From positions 331,737,039-331,801,038 of the forward strand of contig NC_133328.1 in assembly GCF_042186555.1 (NCBI RefSeq): a DNA stretch of 64,000 nucleotides, read 5' to 3'. This stretch comes from Aquarana catesbeiana. Lineage: Eukaryota; Chordata; Amphibia; Anura; Ranidae. A program made the translations under genes and the position numbers. The notes beneath the pieces are model-generated. The model had not been told where the DNA came from, did not search any database, and worked only from the letters and a program-made list of their open reading frames with translations. Positions 20,798-33,847 of this stretch are shown here, piece by piece. Numbering within the stretch: the stretch's first letter is position 1; every line of letters starts with the position of its first letter.

Positions 20798-23381
20798 CAT
20801 TTACAATTTATACAGTGATCACATCAGTAATAATGGGGTGTATGATTATTCTGTTTCAAAGTTGGTCACAGCAATATCAGGAAGACAAATAAACATGTTT
20901 TTCTAACAGTGTTATAATTTCACTAATCAAAAAATTATTCTTTATAATGCAATAGTGATCAAATGTATTCCTTCAGAAGATGCAAATTGCTTTATTATTA
21001 ATGCCTGAAAATTTTTATTACAGGTTTAATGCCTGACATGACCTCTTATTCATTCTGTTAAATAAACTCCTCTGATTTTCTTTGTAATTCTGGAATATTG
21101 GCACTGTATTACATCAAGTATCCTGTGTAAACCAAAAGTCACAGAGAATTTACTTATTCAGCCAGTCACAAGAATGTATAATCAATGTACCAGATATATC
21201 AACAAAAACAGTTAATGGTGTAAAATACTTTCTTGTGAATTTTGAGTAATTCATAAAGATGATAGTAATTGCTTCTTGTAAGTAAATGATCATTAAATTT
21301 GTGATTGTCCTGGGCTGCTTAAACAGCTGTGGTAACATTTGCAGGATAACTCATACCTACAATTAAATGTCCTGGCTAGTAGTAGGGCATTTCATATTTC
21401 AGAATATGGCTTAAATTAACTGTAGCAAACTTTTCAAATGGACAATGTGGGAAATGTGCTAAAGTCAGCAAAAGTTCTAGCAGCTGCTAAAATATTCATA
21501 ATGGTATTTAGGATACAATTTGAGATGGCTATTACATGCAAAAGAAGGAAAATCATAATTTTGTTTTGGAAAGTAATGAGATTTTGTAACTAAGCTGATT
21601 GTTTTCAGTTTGGTGGTTTTATTGTGTTTGCATTGCACACAGCATCTATGCAACATATAACATGCTTTTTTTTATAAAATACTTCAGTTAAGTTTTTTTT
21701 GTACAGTTCAGTGTAATTTACACACTTAGTATTCTTCTGTACTGGAAGATTATTTATTTATTTTTTACAATAAAAAACAAATGAATCAATGTTTGATGTA
21801 TTTGTACCTACAGTAGTATCTAGAGAGTAGGTAAATGTGGCTATGTCCAGAAAGTACTTATTTTGCTCTTCTGATATGCTTTGGGGCTTATGATGTCTGC
21901 TGTTCTTTAAACAGACTAAGGACCAGTGCCACTATGCCTTGATGCCCTCTCATGACAATTGGAAACCTTTTATATACTGCAAACAACAACAAAGAGAGGG
22001 CGCACCGACCTAGCACATTACTATAATAACATGTACTGAAGGATACAAAGAGCAACAGATATTATACAATTATATCACAAATGTATGGCACAAGTGTGCA
22101 TGTCATGAAAAACAATTGGGGTTGTCTCCAGGTCTGCTGCAATCACCTTATGATGTGGGAAGACCAGGCAGCATTCGTAATTCTGAGCGAGAACTCTCTT
22201 CATCAGAGCCAAACTTGTAAATGACTCAATCAAGTAGGGATATGAATTGCTATATATCAGTAAGACTACCATTAATATTGGTTTACAAGTGTCATGTTTT
22301 TACCCTGGAATAAGGCCAGCCATATGCAGCCCGATAACTAAAGTGGTAACGTCAAGAAAGTCTTTTTAATAGGCCCATCAACTGCAACCCTTCCCATATA
22401 ATCTAGTGGAAGATTGTTGGCCCTTTTCCTTCTGTGTCTCTTCAAAAGTGTATAGCAGCTATTTTTTGAGACCTGCTATGATGACATTTTCCTCTTTAAC
22501 CTTCCCAAGGGCACATGATTTAAGGGTGGAATTCTTAAGGCCAGGGGAAATGGCGGCTACAAAATTCAGGGCATAATCCTACAGCCATAAGCTGCCCACC
22601 CATCCCCTTTATTAAAAAGGTTTTGCATGCCAAGTCACAGGCAGAGGTTCTAAACACAGAAGCAGTAGGTTTCTTTCTCACTAATCTGTTTTGTCTAGAT
22701 AACTTATTAAAATCAGCAGGTCTTTAGGCCTAATGTTTGGCACAACCATCATTTGGCCTGGTGGGACTTAAATTTAAACTTTACCTTTATGGGTCTGCAT
22801 AAATACATTTGCAAACTAAAACAGTATAAACCTAAAACCTGTACTTTTTTTAACTAATAAGGAAGAAGTATCACTATAAATTAAAAATATTTTTTTTTTA
22901 ACTCCACAGGGGACCTAGTGCCTGGAGGACTTGCTTCCATTATATTTCTTGCTGTGGTTGCTGACAGCTTTCCCAACTCCCCACGACCACTTTCTGATTA
23001 CAGTGCTTGCAAGGAAACAAATATTTATTTGGTGTGAGTGATATCTTTGGCTCCACCAGCATGCACTGCTGCACCACTGGAAATGAGCACTGTCAGTTAG
23101 CACAGCAGGGAAAGAGGACATGGCAGCATGAGGTTCCTTGTTTAGAAGAAATTTCCCCTGCTTGTGATAAAAAATATAAAAAATAATGAACAGCACTGGG
23201 ATATGTACCTCCTTACAGCAATGTTTATTTACTCACGTGGTCGCAGCTGCGGGTGGCTCTCGAGTGTGAAGCTGTCTGGAGAAAGAAGAAGCAAGAAAAC
23301 AGAGAGGGGGTACAGACAGAGCCAGCACACAAGTGAGGCTGTACACTGACAGAGTGAGCAGGCACCATTTGTGTTCTTGTA
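20798..23381. other. Sequence without recognised gene
   Basis: AT-rich with no gene. On the minus strand near 22215-22175 a CTGATGAAG followed by a GAGAGTTCTC hairpin resembles the 5' half of the hammerhead-like core seen at 2628, but the expected GAAAC is not intact. A GAGGGCGCACCGACCTAG segment at about 21996 belongs to the same repeat. Confidence 0.4.
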
Positions 23382-24596
23382 TAGGGATGACCCGAACACC
23401 CCCCTGTTCGGTTCGCACCAGAACTTGCGAACAGGCAAAAAATTTATTAGAACACGCGAACACCGTTAAAGTCTATGGGACACGAACATGAATAATCAAA
23501 AGTGCTAATTTTAAAGGCTTATATGCAAGTTATTATCATAAAAAGTGTTTGGGGACCTGGATCCTGCCCCAGGGGACATGGATCAATGCAAAAAAAAGTT
23601 TTAAATATGGCCGTTTTTTCGGGAGCAGTGATTTTAATAATGCTTAAAGTGAAATAATAAAAGTGTAATATTTCTTTAAATTTCGTACCCGGGGGTGTCT
23701 ATAGTATGCCTGTAAAGGGGCGCATGTTTCCGATACACATAAAAGTTCAATGATAAAAAGGCCATGGGAATTCCTAACAGAGGAACCCCGAATCAAAATT
23801 AAAAAAAAAAAATGACATGGAGGTCCCTCTAAATTCCATACCAGGCCCTTCAATTCTGGTATGGATAATAAGGGGAACCCCGGCCAACATTTAAAAAAAA
23901 TGGCGTGGGGTCCCCCTCAAAATCTATACCAGACCCTTCAGCTCTGGTATGGATTTTAAAGGGAACCCCGCGCCAAAATTTTTTTAAAAAATGGCTTGGG
24001 GTCCCCCCAAAAATCCATACCAGACCCTTATCCGAGCACGCAAACTGGCAGGCTGCAGGAAAAGAGGGGGGGACGAGAGAGCGCCCCCCCTCCTGAACCG
24101 TACCAGGCCACATGCCCTCAACATTGGGAGGGTGTTTTGGGGTAGCCCCCCAAAACACCTTGTCTCCATATTGATGGGGACAAGGGCCTCATCCTCACAA
24201 CCCTTGCCCGGTGGTTGTGGGGGTCTGCGGGAGGGGGGCTTATTGGAATCTGGAAGCCCCCCTATTTTTTTTCACAAAAAAAACTGCCAAAAATGTCAAG
24301 AGACAGTTTTTGACAATTCCTTTATTTAAATGCTTCTTCTTTCTTCTATCTTCTTTCTTCTATCTTCTATCTTCTATCTTCCTTTGGTTTCTTCCTCCAT
24401 CTTCTTCTTCTTCTTCTGATTCTTCTGGTTCTTCTGGTTCTTCCTCCGGTATTCTCGTCTGGCATCTTCCTCCGCGGCGTCTTCTTCCCTTCTTCTCCTC
24501 GGGCCACTCCGCCCGATCTTCCTTCAGTTTCTTCCTGCCACGGGGAAGTCCCCGTGTGTCAGGGGGGTGGGGTCACCAAGTGGCCCTGCCCCCCAT

Positions 24597-24604
24597 TATT
24601 TAAG
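24597..24604 (+). promoter_or_regulatory. TATA-like box of copy 2 mini-gene
   Basis: TATTTAAG, 53 bases before the ATG at 24650, next to the GC-rich centre of the palindrome. The layout is the same as in copies 1 and 4. Confidence 0.5.
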
Positions 24605-24649
24605 AACCGTCAGAAGAGGAGAAGCGTCACACAGTGGGAGCCTCCCTCC

Positions 24650-24784
24650 ATGCCATCATGGATGCGGAGCGGCCCGAGGAGAAGAAGGGAAGAAGACGCC
24701 GCGGATGAAGATGCAGGAAGAGAACACCGGAGGAAGAACCAGAAGAACCAGAAGAAGACGGAGGAAAAGACCGAAGGTGGATAG
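24650..24784 (+). CDS. Mini-ORF of fold-back element, copy 2 right arm
   Basis: A 44-residue frame starting MPSWMRSGPRRRREEDA, identical over its first 17 residues to the frame at 13018. It then runs through acidic DEDA, basic REHRRKNQKNQKK and a final KTEEKTEGG. AATAAA follows at 24832-24837. The alternative frame opened by the second ATG ends early here, so the first frame is the better conserved one. No known domain. Coding status is unproven. Confidence 0.35.
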   Translation: MPSWMRSGPRRRREEDAADEDAGREHRRKNQKNQKKTEEKTEGG

Positions 24785-25967
24785 AAGATAGAAGATAGAA
24801 GAAAGAAGAAAGAAGAAAGAAGAAGCATTTAAATAAAGGAATTGTCTAAAACTGTCTCTTGTCATTTTTAACACTTTTGACAGTTTTTTGTGAAATGGTA
24901 GGGGTACTTTTGTACCCCCTTACCATTTCACACAGGGGGGAGGGCTGGGATCTGGGGGTCCCCTTGTTAAAGGGGGCTTCCAGATTCTGATAAGCTCCCC
25001 GCCCGCAGACCCCCACAACCACCGGGCAAGGGTTGTGGGGATGGGGCCTTTGTCCCCATCAACATAGGGACAAAGTGTTTTGGGGGCTACCCCAAAGCAC
25101 CCTCCCAATGTTGAGGGCACGTGGCCTGGTACGGTTCGGGGGGCGCTCTCTTATCCCCCCTCTTTTCCTGCGGCCTGCCAGGTTGCATGGTCAGATAAGG
25201 GTCTGGTATGGATTTTTGGGGGACCCCACACCATTTTTTAAAACATTTTGGCATGGGGTTTCCCTTAAAATCCATACCAGACCTGAAGGGTCTGGTATAG
25301 ATTTTGAGGGGGACCCCACGCCATTTTTTTAAAAAAATTTGGCCGGGGTTCCCCTTAATATCCATACCAGACCTGAAGGGCCTGGTATGGAATTTAGGGG
25401 GATCCCCACATAATTTTTTTTTTAATTTTGGTTCGGGGTTCCCCTGTAGGGAATTCCTATGGCGTTTTTATCAACTTTTATGTTTATTTTCGGACCGGCA
25501 ATTCATTAATAGCCGCAAGTAGTTTTAAATGACTTTTTTTCCTTTGAAATTTAATTTTGCTGTCAGACTGTTCTAAACACGGGAAACATGCGCCCCTTTA
25601 CAGGCATACTATAGACACCCCCAGGTACGAAATTTAAAAGAATATTACACTTTTATTGTTTCACTTTAAGCATTATTAAAATCACTGCTCCCGAAAAAAT
25701 TACCGTTTTTAAAACTTTTTTTGCATTGATCCTTGTCCCCTGGGGCAGGACCCAGGTCCCCAAACACTTTTTATGACAATAACTTGCATATAAGCCTTTA
25801 AAATTAGCACTTTTGATTTCTCCAATAGACTTTTAAAGGGTGTTCCGCGGCTTTCGAATTTGCCGCGAACACCCAAAATTGTTCGCTGTTCGGCAAACGG
25901 GCGAACAGCCAATGTTTGAGTCGCACATGATTTCGACTTGAACTCGAAGGTCATCCCTACTCTTGTA

Positions 25968-26324
25968 TAAAACAGACACCAATGTGATGTACATAACACA
26001 GTACAGTACATGTATACTGTATGTCTTCTAGATTACCTATTGACAGACACAGAGTAATGTGTCTGTGATCACGTAATCAAGAAAAATGTAAACTTTACTT
26101 GATCACCTGATTTTAAGGCCCTTTACTAAGACTAGGAAACTCACATCACACAGAAGGCTTTAGTGGATTCAGTGCTGGCTGTACCTCCCCAAGTACTAGA
26201 CAATATTAAGCCTTACACAAGATACAGATATAATATAATTATGTGTGGAACAGACCACCAAAATATGTATGGCCTACATATGGCATATTTTAGAATGCCA
26301 CTGCAGGAACACTTAGGAAAACTT
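25968..26324. other. Unassigned spacer
   Basis: No gene or repeat family that I can name between the fold-back element and the next MITE. Confidence 0.4.
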
Positions 26325-26741
26325 CTTAAAGTGGAGTTTCACCCAAAAGTGGAAATTCCACTTTTTTGCCCCCCTCCGGTGCCAAATTCAGCATTTTCAG
26401 GGAAAACGGGGACCTGTTTTTGACAGGTCCCCTTCACTACTTCTGGAGATGGTGCTGCGGCGTTGTCTCATGGAAGTTCGGCCCCCCTCCTCCTTCCTCC
26501 GCTGCTGGGCCAATTAGAAAGCATAGCGCACTTGGCGCATGCACAGTAGGGAACCATCTGTGAAGCCGAAAGTGGAGATGGTGGTGGCAGCATCCAACAG
26601 CCGGTCTGAAGATCTTCTGGGGTGCCAACATCGTGGGCTCTATGGACAGATATGTGTCCATGTATTAAAAGTCAGCAGCTACAGTATTTATAGCTGCTGA
26701 CTTTTTATTTATTTTTCCCCAGGCTGAAACACCTATTTAAG
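26325..26741. mobile_element. MITE with CTTAAAGTGGAGTTTCA ends
   Basis: The left end CTTAAAGTGGAGTTTCACC and the inverted right end CTTAAATAGGTGTTTCAGCC form imperfect terminal repeats. A clean hairpin GTCAGCAGCTACAG...CTGTAGC-like lies near the right end (26667-26703). GC-rich middle. Short frames here are not credible genes. Confidence 0.5.
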
Positions 26742-28899
26742 GAATATGTAAACCCTAACAATGAACTTCTCTGGTTTGCTCAATTTGGTCTGCTAAATAC
26801 ACATGTGTAGGCATTTTGTTGTTCCCAAAAATACAAAAATACTTGTTAATCATGCATTAAATCCAGTGCTTTCCTGTGGATTGTGGATGCTGCAGTCTTA
26901 TCACAAACAATGTTATCAGGAAGTGTGTTCAGACTTTATCTCTCAGATACAGTGGCTTGCCTTTTAGAAGCCTATGTTTCTAACAAGAAAATTAGAACTT
27001 CCATTTATTGGAACAGCACAATTAATACGTACTGGAGTTAGGGACTCTGAGAGCACAAGGCCACTTTCTTTGCTGCAAAGCCACAGGCAAGCAAGTCCCA
27101 ACTTTTATTCTGTGATTGGAGATGGTATAATGTTTTTCCTTTTGCTATCCTCACGAAAGAAAGCAACTCCAAAAAAGGTCTGAGAAACAGTAGGGATGAT
27201 TTAATAAAGAGCTGAGACTATTCAGTTACCAAGGTGAATGTTCACATTGCAGTGTGAAAGTTCACTAAGCACATAAAATTGGGTAAAGCGGTTCTTACTT
27301 CAGTTACCCAGTCATGTGCAAGAAAGCATCCTGTCTGTTTTTTTTCCACCTAATTGGATAGTAAAGGGAACACAGCTTTGTCTTATTTAATATGCTTAGT
27401 GACCATTTAATTGGTTAGGTTAGCAGCCTATATTCATTTAGTAAAGCAATCCTATTGGGTTCCAATTCTGTTTTCACATCTCATCATCTTTCATGTGACA
27501 TCAAATATTACCAGGTTAATTTAGACTGAAAAAAGTCACCTAGATTGCTGCACACACTGTTCTGGGAACTGCCCAGAGATCAGCCACTTAAAGGCAACTA
27601 ATATATTTCCTGCAATTGTCAGACAAGGATTTTACTTTATTTACTTTAATCTCAAAAAAGCATCTGCTCAACTACCATATTTACAGTACAATATTTATAT
27701 ATCTTTACCAATTTACTCTCTCTGTCTCTCCCTTTTGCTCTTGGAAACTGTTGAATAATTTTGAACCTGGTTACCAGACTTTTGGCTGATTTAATCAGCA
27801 CAACAGAAATGCCCAGAGGTACACTCCCAAAATGTATAAACCATTAAATCAATATTAATAATTAACTAACATATGTTGGAATTTTATGGTCATTTTCATT
27901 TTTTAGCTAAACCACTTTGGGTCTTTCTCCAGTATTTAATCAGATATTTTAATTACCCATTCTTTTTTAATCACTTCATTTGAGTGTAATAAATACAACG
28001 TTATTAATTCTGGACATTTTTTGAATACTAACAAGCGACAAATATTAAAGGGAGATCCAATCTATATTTTCTTGTTAAACAAGTAAAAAATTCTACAACT
28101 ACCATATAAATAAATAAATATATTTATTTTTAGCTTTTGATTTAGTTGTCATTTAATTTTGTAACACTTTCATATTGTTATATTTTTAATGTAAGCACAA
28201 TTTTTGGCAGACTGTATAATATTGAAAGAGGTGATGATAATTGACATCGATGCTATTAGAATTCTGTTGATGAGAATATTCTGAAAAGTTGAAATTTAGT
28301 AGCATATTTATATAGCTTCAAAGTGTCAATTTGAAGACTGTTTGTGCTTTTTCACACTGAACACTTATCAAAAAATGTTCTGCATTTATGAAACACATTC
28401 ACCATCTGAATTTGCCTGTTTTCTCATCCATTATTGATATATTGGTCATAGTTCAACCAGTTTCTAGGGTCATATTTTTAAAACAATGATTGTAACTTTC
28501 ACCAAATATTCACTGGTGTCCAAATAATAACTTATAACACATGTGCCTTGAAAATTAAGCTGCAAAGAACATTTTCTGAATGTCAGATTCACTGTTTTAT
28601 AAATATGTCCCCTAGATTTCCTTTATTGTCTTTCTCCTGGGAAATGCAGATATCAGTAACAACATTTGAAGCCAAAAAGTGTTACAATTGCCACCTATTT
28701 ATTTTTTTTCCAGATTTTCCTAAAATACACATTTACATACAGATGAATAGAAACTGCATATGATGTGATGAAGATTTGATGGTAAAATATCTTCTATCAT
28801 TTGCTGCTTAACAAATATACTCCTAAGTAGTCCTCCTAACATGTATTATTTTTATACAGATAAGAATACATTTTTATTACCTACAGTAATCCATACTTA
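26742..28899. other. AT-rich sequence without recognised gene
   Basis: No feature that I can support. The base composition becomes strongly AT-rich between 27600 and 28560. Confidence 0.45.
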
Positions 28900-29306
28900 T
28901 AAGCCTATAAGCCTATAATAAGGCTTACCTGTAGCTACCCTGAATATCTCCTAAACCTGAACGGTATTTGCATGTGCCAACGTCATCGCCACATGTGCAC
29001 TGAAGCAAACTGAAGCAATGGCACGTACGTGCCGTTTCTTCAGTTAGACTGTGCCGTTACCGGCGACTCCTGTGCGCATGCACGGGAGTGACATCATCGC
29101 GGCTCAGGCCAATCACAGCACCGAAGCCACGATACCCGGAAGTAACTCCGGGGAGAAATGTCACCAGCCAGAGCGGTGAACGAGGACCGCTGCGGGGGTT
29201 TAGATCTAAGGTAATTAATACATAATGAGCTAGTATGCTATGCATACTAACTCATTATGCCTTTTACTTGCAGGGTTTTTTTTAATTGGGTTTACAACCA
29301 CTTTAA
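28900..29306. repeat. GC-rich repeat ending in TTTACAACCACTTTAA
   Basis: A GC- and CpG-rich island in AT-rich DNA, ending GGGTTTACAACCACTTTAAT, the same end as at 39.5 kb and, inverted, at 15.4 kb. It contains TGCGCATGCACGGGAG and an AACTCATTATGC hairpin. The left terminus is not clear. Interpreted as a truncated member of the TTAAAGTGG family. Confidence 0.45.
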
Positions 29307-29746
29307 TGTATAGTATTCAAAATAATGGCCAGTTGTTAATGTTTAACGGATAACTTTTGGGGGCTAAGTATGAAAAATGTTATCCTTCTTGTTGCCCTTG
29401 CCCTCAGTCCTCTGCAGTTTACTTTCCATCTCTAAGGACTATCCCATGATACCTTGCTGCCTGATAGCAGTGATTCCTGTATTATCTCTGCCTCCTGAAA
29501 TCCTCTTCCTTTCAAACCTTCTGTAGTTCAGAAGGCAGATTCTGTGACTTCTGTGACATATCAGTGCATACCCATAGGGCATAGCAAATATGTGTCACAA
29601 AATCCAAGGAAGTTAATGTGTGGGGATCATCTGTAAAATAAGTTTACAATCTTCAAAATCATTTAGATTAAAAGGAGCAGGCTAGGGAAAAAAATACAAT
29701 GTGTAAATGATTATATGATTACAGTTTAAATCATAGATATGTTCAA

Positions 29747-29767
29747 ATTTTTTTTTTTTTTTTTTTT
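29747..29767 (+). repeat. Poly-T tract
   Basis: About 21 consecutive T residues in otherwise AT-rich DNA. It could be the antisense tail of an old retroposon, but no body is recognisable next to it. Confidence 0.6.
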
Positions 29768-29907
29768 ATGGGAAGTATGCTGTGGGAACATGATATGTCC
29801 AAACTTAAATCCATAGCAACACATCAAATTTTAGCTGTTATTCTGCTAATATATGTAATCTTGAATAGTGATTTTCACTAGTTAGAGCATCTCGGGAGGA
29901 CATAACC

Positions 29908-30475
29908 TAAAGTAATTGTAAAGGCTACATTCTTCTTTTAAATAACAAACAGGTTCATAGCAGCAGCACAGAACAGCCCTGATTCTCCTCTTCTCAGGTC
30001 CCTCTGCCAGTGCTCCTGGCTCTTCTCATTGTGGCACACTTGCAGGCATGATGCTGTTCCACGCTGCCTGTTTCTATAGACACAGACAGTGAGGCTTGAC
30101 CTCACCCCCTGCTCTCTCCTCACAGGCTGTGATTGACAGGAACAAGAGTCAATGGCTCCCACCGCTGTCTCTGAGCCAGTGAGAAGATGTTGCTCTTGGG
30201 TACAAAGCTGGATTGAGAATGGAGTCAGGTAGGTATTTTGGGGAGCTTGGCAGGAGCAAAACATGAAAAAACCTTTAGCCTTTGCAACCAAAAATCCTGG
30301 AGTTGTTAGAGATGACATATGCATGCATATTATCATCTAACATGCTCTGTGTTTATTTTGTAGTTTTGTGCCTTCATTTTCTTTTTGTTTTGTTCAAAAT
30401 GAAAAAATCTTGAATTTTGCTACAGCAACATGAAGCCATAAATGTTTTTTGCTTATAATAAACAACCCATTTAAA
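29908..30475. repeat. Diverged member of TTAAAGTGG repeat family
   Basis: The left edge CTAAAGTAATTGTAAAG and right edge ACAACCCATTTAAA are approximately inverted. The interior (CAGGCTGTGATTGACAGGAAC, then a GTGAG...GGATTGAGAATGGAGTCAGGTAGGTATTTTGG stretch) resembles that of the copy at 39076. The minus-strand frame at 29938-30336 shows no domain and is taken as accidental. Confidence 0.4.
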
Positions 30476-32690
30476 CAGATGTATTCATGCTATGTCTTAA
30501 AAATAAAAACAGTTTGCTTTGTTATTTGCTTATATAACCATGGGAAAACAATGCGGGATATGTCTCACTTTTCCATCTGTGTGATAATAATTTGAGAAGA
30601 ATAATTAAAAAAGAAGTCAAGCAAACAAAGAAACAGGAAAAGGGTATTCAAGGGGCCACCTGTTGTCTCCAATTAAATGATCCAGAGGGTGGTGAAGCAC
30701 AGGACTCTAAGCTTGTTGAAAGTTCAGAATGAATAAGATGATTGCCAACATGTGACAGCTTTCTAATGCCTGTTGGTACTCCTAAAGGGTTTTTGGGAGA
30801 GTTAGTTTATGTGAAGTGAAAAGATGAATGTGCCAAGCTAGAGGGATGAATCAAGATATAACTTTTAATTGTCGCAAGCTGATTGCATCTAGCTACAGTT
30901 AACTAAGGATTAATTCCAGGGATTATCTACTGATCCACATTCTTCCTGCACGATAAAATTCAGCCTTGATGCAGGGTCTCCAGAACTACCACAGTGCACT
31001 AGGTGTTATGCAGGTATAGACCGGTGTTGTCACAATAAGGAAATATGTTCTAAAAACTACTAAGCAGCCATCAGACAGAAGGTGACGGCAGAAATGGCTC
31101 TTTCAGATGGGTGACCAGGGGGTAAAAAACAGGGGGCTGAGTCCATGGTTTTACCAATCCCTGGCTGCCCACCCTAATTGTAACAGTGCAGCTGGACATG
31201 GCTGCACACGTGCCACAGTTATGATGCCTTGCATCATGGCTGTAGCATTTTTAACTCATGGTGCAGAGTTTCAGGAACCCTGCCTGTCAAACACACCCAA
31301 TGGGGTGATTTCAATTGGGCTGCACCGCAACCATGAGCCAAACAATCAGCCTGCAGTTGTAGCATGGTCCCGCAGTGTAAAACTGCCATTCAGCAATTGA
31401 AAAATACAAGTAAAATGAAAAGCAACCTTGGGTCACTTTTCAGAGAATGGTAAGCAGTACCGCAAGTCTGAAAGAAGCCTGAGATGCAACAAAGGATGAG
31501 AAAAAGGAGGGGGGTGGAAAACAATATTTTTTTACAAAATGCCAATTGTTTATGACACACAGTAAATTAGATATCATTATGTTAAAGTTTTACTTGTACT
31601 TTAAAAGATTTATCAAAGATCTTTGAGTAAATTGTAATCACCAAGAACAATGAAAAATGCCCATGGCCTATAAAATGCACAGCTCAAAGTTCCTGCCCAC
31701 AGGGAAAATGTGAACAATAAATTAATATCTTTCAGGATGAGTTATTATAGGGAACACTGAATAGAATCATGCTTTCTTATCTTTTGAGATTGAGAGGTTC
31801 AAAGGATGATTGAGAAAATAGGTGTATACATTATAAAATCTCTTTGAGAAGTCCTAATAAGTGAAAGCAGTAAATACATATATTACCTATCAAGCTTGCT
31901 AACCATTAATTTCTTAATTGTCAGTAATGAATGCATTTGATCATGTTGTAGCTTATTTCTGAGCATGATTTTATTGGCATCTAAATGTTTGCACTTACTG
32001 TATATTTTCATTTGTGTTGTACTGCTATTATCAAATAACTAAAATCACATGTAATGTCTCCAATTACCATCTACAGCATTGTAATTCACAGTCCAAGTGT
32101 TCTGTTCTGAAACTAAAATGTAAATAGTACGCAACACTCATTTTCAGTTGGGCTTCTGAGAATGATTGATTAAGAACTATGCAGAAATTTCTGCCTTTTT
32201 TCAAAAACTCTAGAGGCATGTCAATATTAATTGATTTGTAATGGCATTAAAATCAATTGATAGAGCTTTTAAATGTGAAGATTTCTTGCTGTGTATTAAA
32301 GGCAAAGCACATAACAGATAAATAGTATTACATTACCATACATGTACTGTATGCAACAGTGCTTAGAAATGTGGAACAATGACAGTGGAGGAACTACCAG
32401 GGTCACAGCAGTCACAATTGCGACCAGGCCCTGGTGTTCCGCTACTGTGGGAACTGCAGCGAGGTTGCTCGCTGCAGTTGTCAGTGGAGAGTGTCTGTTA
32501 CACTCACACTCACCGCTCATCCCTCCCCCCTTGCCTCACACAGATGGGGAGAGAGAGAGCTAGATCTGGAGAATGAATGTGCAAGATATGCAAACTGCAT
32601 GAGACTCCTTCCTTCCTGGGGTAAGTGAGTTTCCCATCCATCCATTCACCCTCTCCCTTCTCTCTCCTGCCTCTGAATCAGTATAATAAT
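30476..32690. other. Sequence without recognised gene
   Basis: No gene seen. Overlapping short frames at 32296-32628 on both strands lie in a GC-richer patch and have no recognised motif. Confidence 0.4.
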
Positions 32691-32699
32691 GTAAGAGGA

Positions 32700-33300
32700 C
32701 CTAAGATTTAAGGGGTGCTTTGCAGACTGATGTAAAGGGGGCTTTGGTGAGCAGAGACTCACCAAACCCCCCTTTACATTAGAGTTCCCCTTTCCACCAG
32801 AGTCCACAGAATCCCTGTTACATCAGAGCACCCCCTTAAATCAGGTTTCTCAGAGCACCCCTTCCATCAGAGTTCCCCTTTACATTAGAGTCCACAGAGC
32901 CCCCCCTTACAGTGAAATTCTGTTGACCTTGATGTAAAGGGGGGCTCTGTGGGCTGTGATGTAAGGGGGCTCTGTTGACTGTGGTGTAAGGGGACTCTGC
33001 GGTCTCTGATGTAAGAGGGGCTCTGCAGACTCTGATGAAAGGGGGCTTTGCAGATTCTGATGTAAGGGGGCTCTGTGGACTGTGATGTAAGGAGGGATCT
33101 GCGGACTGTGATGTAAGGGGAGCTCTATGGACTCTGATGTAAGGGAGGACTCTGCAGACTGTGATGTAAGAGGGGCACTATGGACTCTGATCTAAGGAGG
33201 TCTCTGCAGACTGTGTTGTAAGGAGGGCTCTGCAGACTGTGATGTAAGGAGGGCTCTTTGGACTCAGATGTAAGGCGGGCACTGGGGACTCTGAGGTAAG
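32700..33300. repeat. Minisatellite with an internal orientation switch
   Basis: Degenerate units of about 26-28 bp of the form gactctgatgtaagggggctctg run from about 32930 to 33300 on the plus strand. From about 32760 to 32890 the same unit runs in the opposite orientation (acatcagagcaccccctt). The switch lies near 32900-32930, so the array is a large imperfect palindrome. Confidence 0.75.
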
Positions 33301-33847
33301 ATGGTCTTTAATTTTTACGTGCACCAATAGGTTTTATCATCTATAGACTTCTAATATCTCTAGTAAACTTAATTTGCAAGATCTCTCTGTCAGAGTTAGG
33401 CATGATCATATGATTTACAGACAATTTTTTCAGAATGGCCTCTACATGCAAAAAATCCTAACTTTTTCCTCAGCCCCAGGGGCCAGGCCCCCTTCCTTGC
33501 AAGGCACCTTGTATACATTTTGAGCAACTTGACCTACTCACATAAACACGAAGATCCCACACAAAGATGATCCTCTCTCATCAGTACTCACATTGCAAAT
33601 AACAGTTTCTTAGCTACCTGCTGAATGTAAACAAAGTGGCTAAGGATGCTGGCTGATGTTCTCAACTCAATATGGCCCTGACCCTCTTTGGTCAAAGATG
33701 CCACACAGAAAGCCCACTGGCATGTTTACAATTTAAAGGTCCCATCTGGTTGTAGTAGTAAAAAGTCACTAAATGAATGACTTCCAGCTGGTAGGTATAT
33801 GGTACACTGCCTAGCTCTCCATTGTCCATTCTATAGCAACTGGTAAG
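33301..33847. other. Unassigned spacer
   Basis: Nothing recognised between the minisatellite and the third fold-back element. Confidence 0.4.

Larger units (their letters stand above)
23382..25959. mobile_element. hAT-like fold-back element, copy 2 (complete ends)
   Basis: 2578 bp. Both ends are present: TAGGGATGACC at the left and GGTCATCCCTA at the right, flanked by 8-bp near-duplicates TTCTTGTA (23374-23381) and CTCTTGTA (25960-25967). An 8-bp duplication and TAGGG-type ends suit the hAT superfamily. The arms are inverted and meet near 24560. The left arm has lost the promoter and start of its mini-gene (around 24510-24545), while the right arm keeps a full unit. The arms include three to four CCATACCAGACC/GGTCTGGTATGG units of about 85 bp. 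No transposase, so it must be mobilised in trans if at all. Confidence 0.8.

Noticed and set aside
29938..30336. 132-residue minus-strand frame as a host exon
   Set aside because: It lies in a repeat related to the one at 39.1 kb; no splice sites or known motif.
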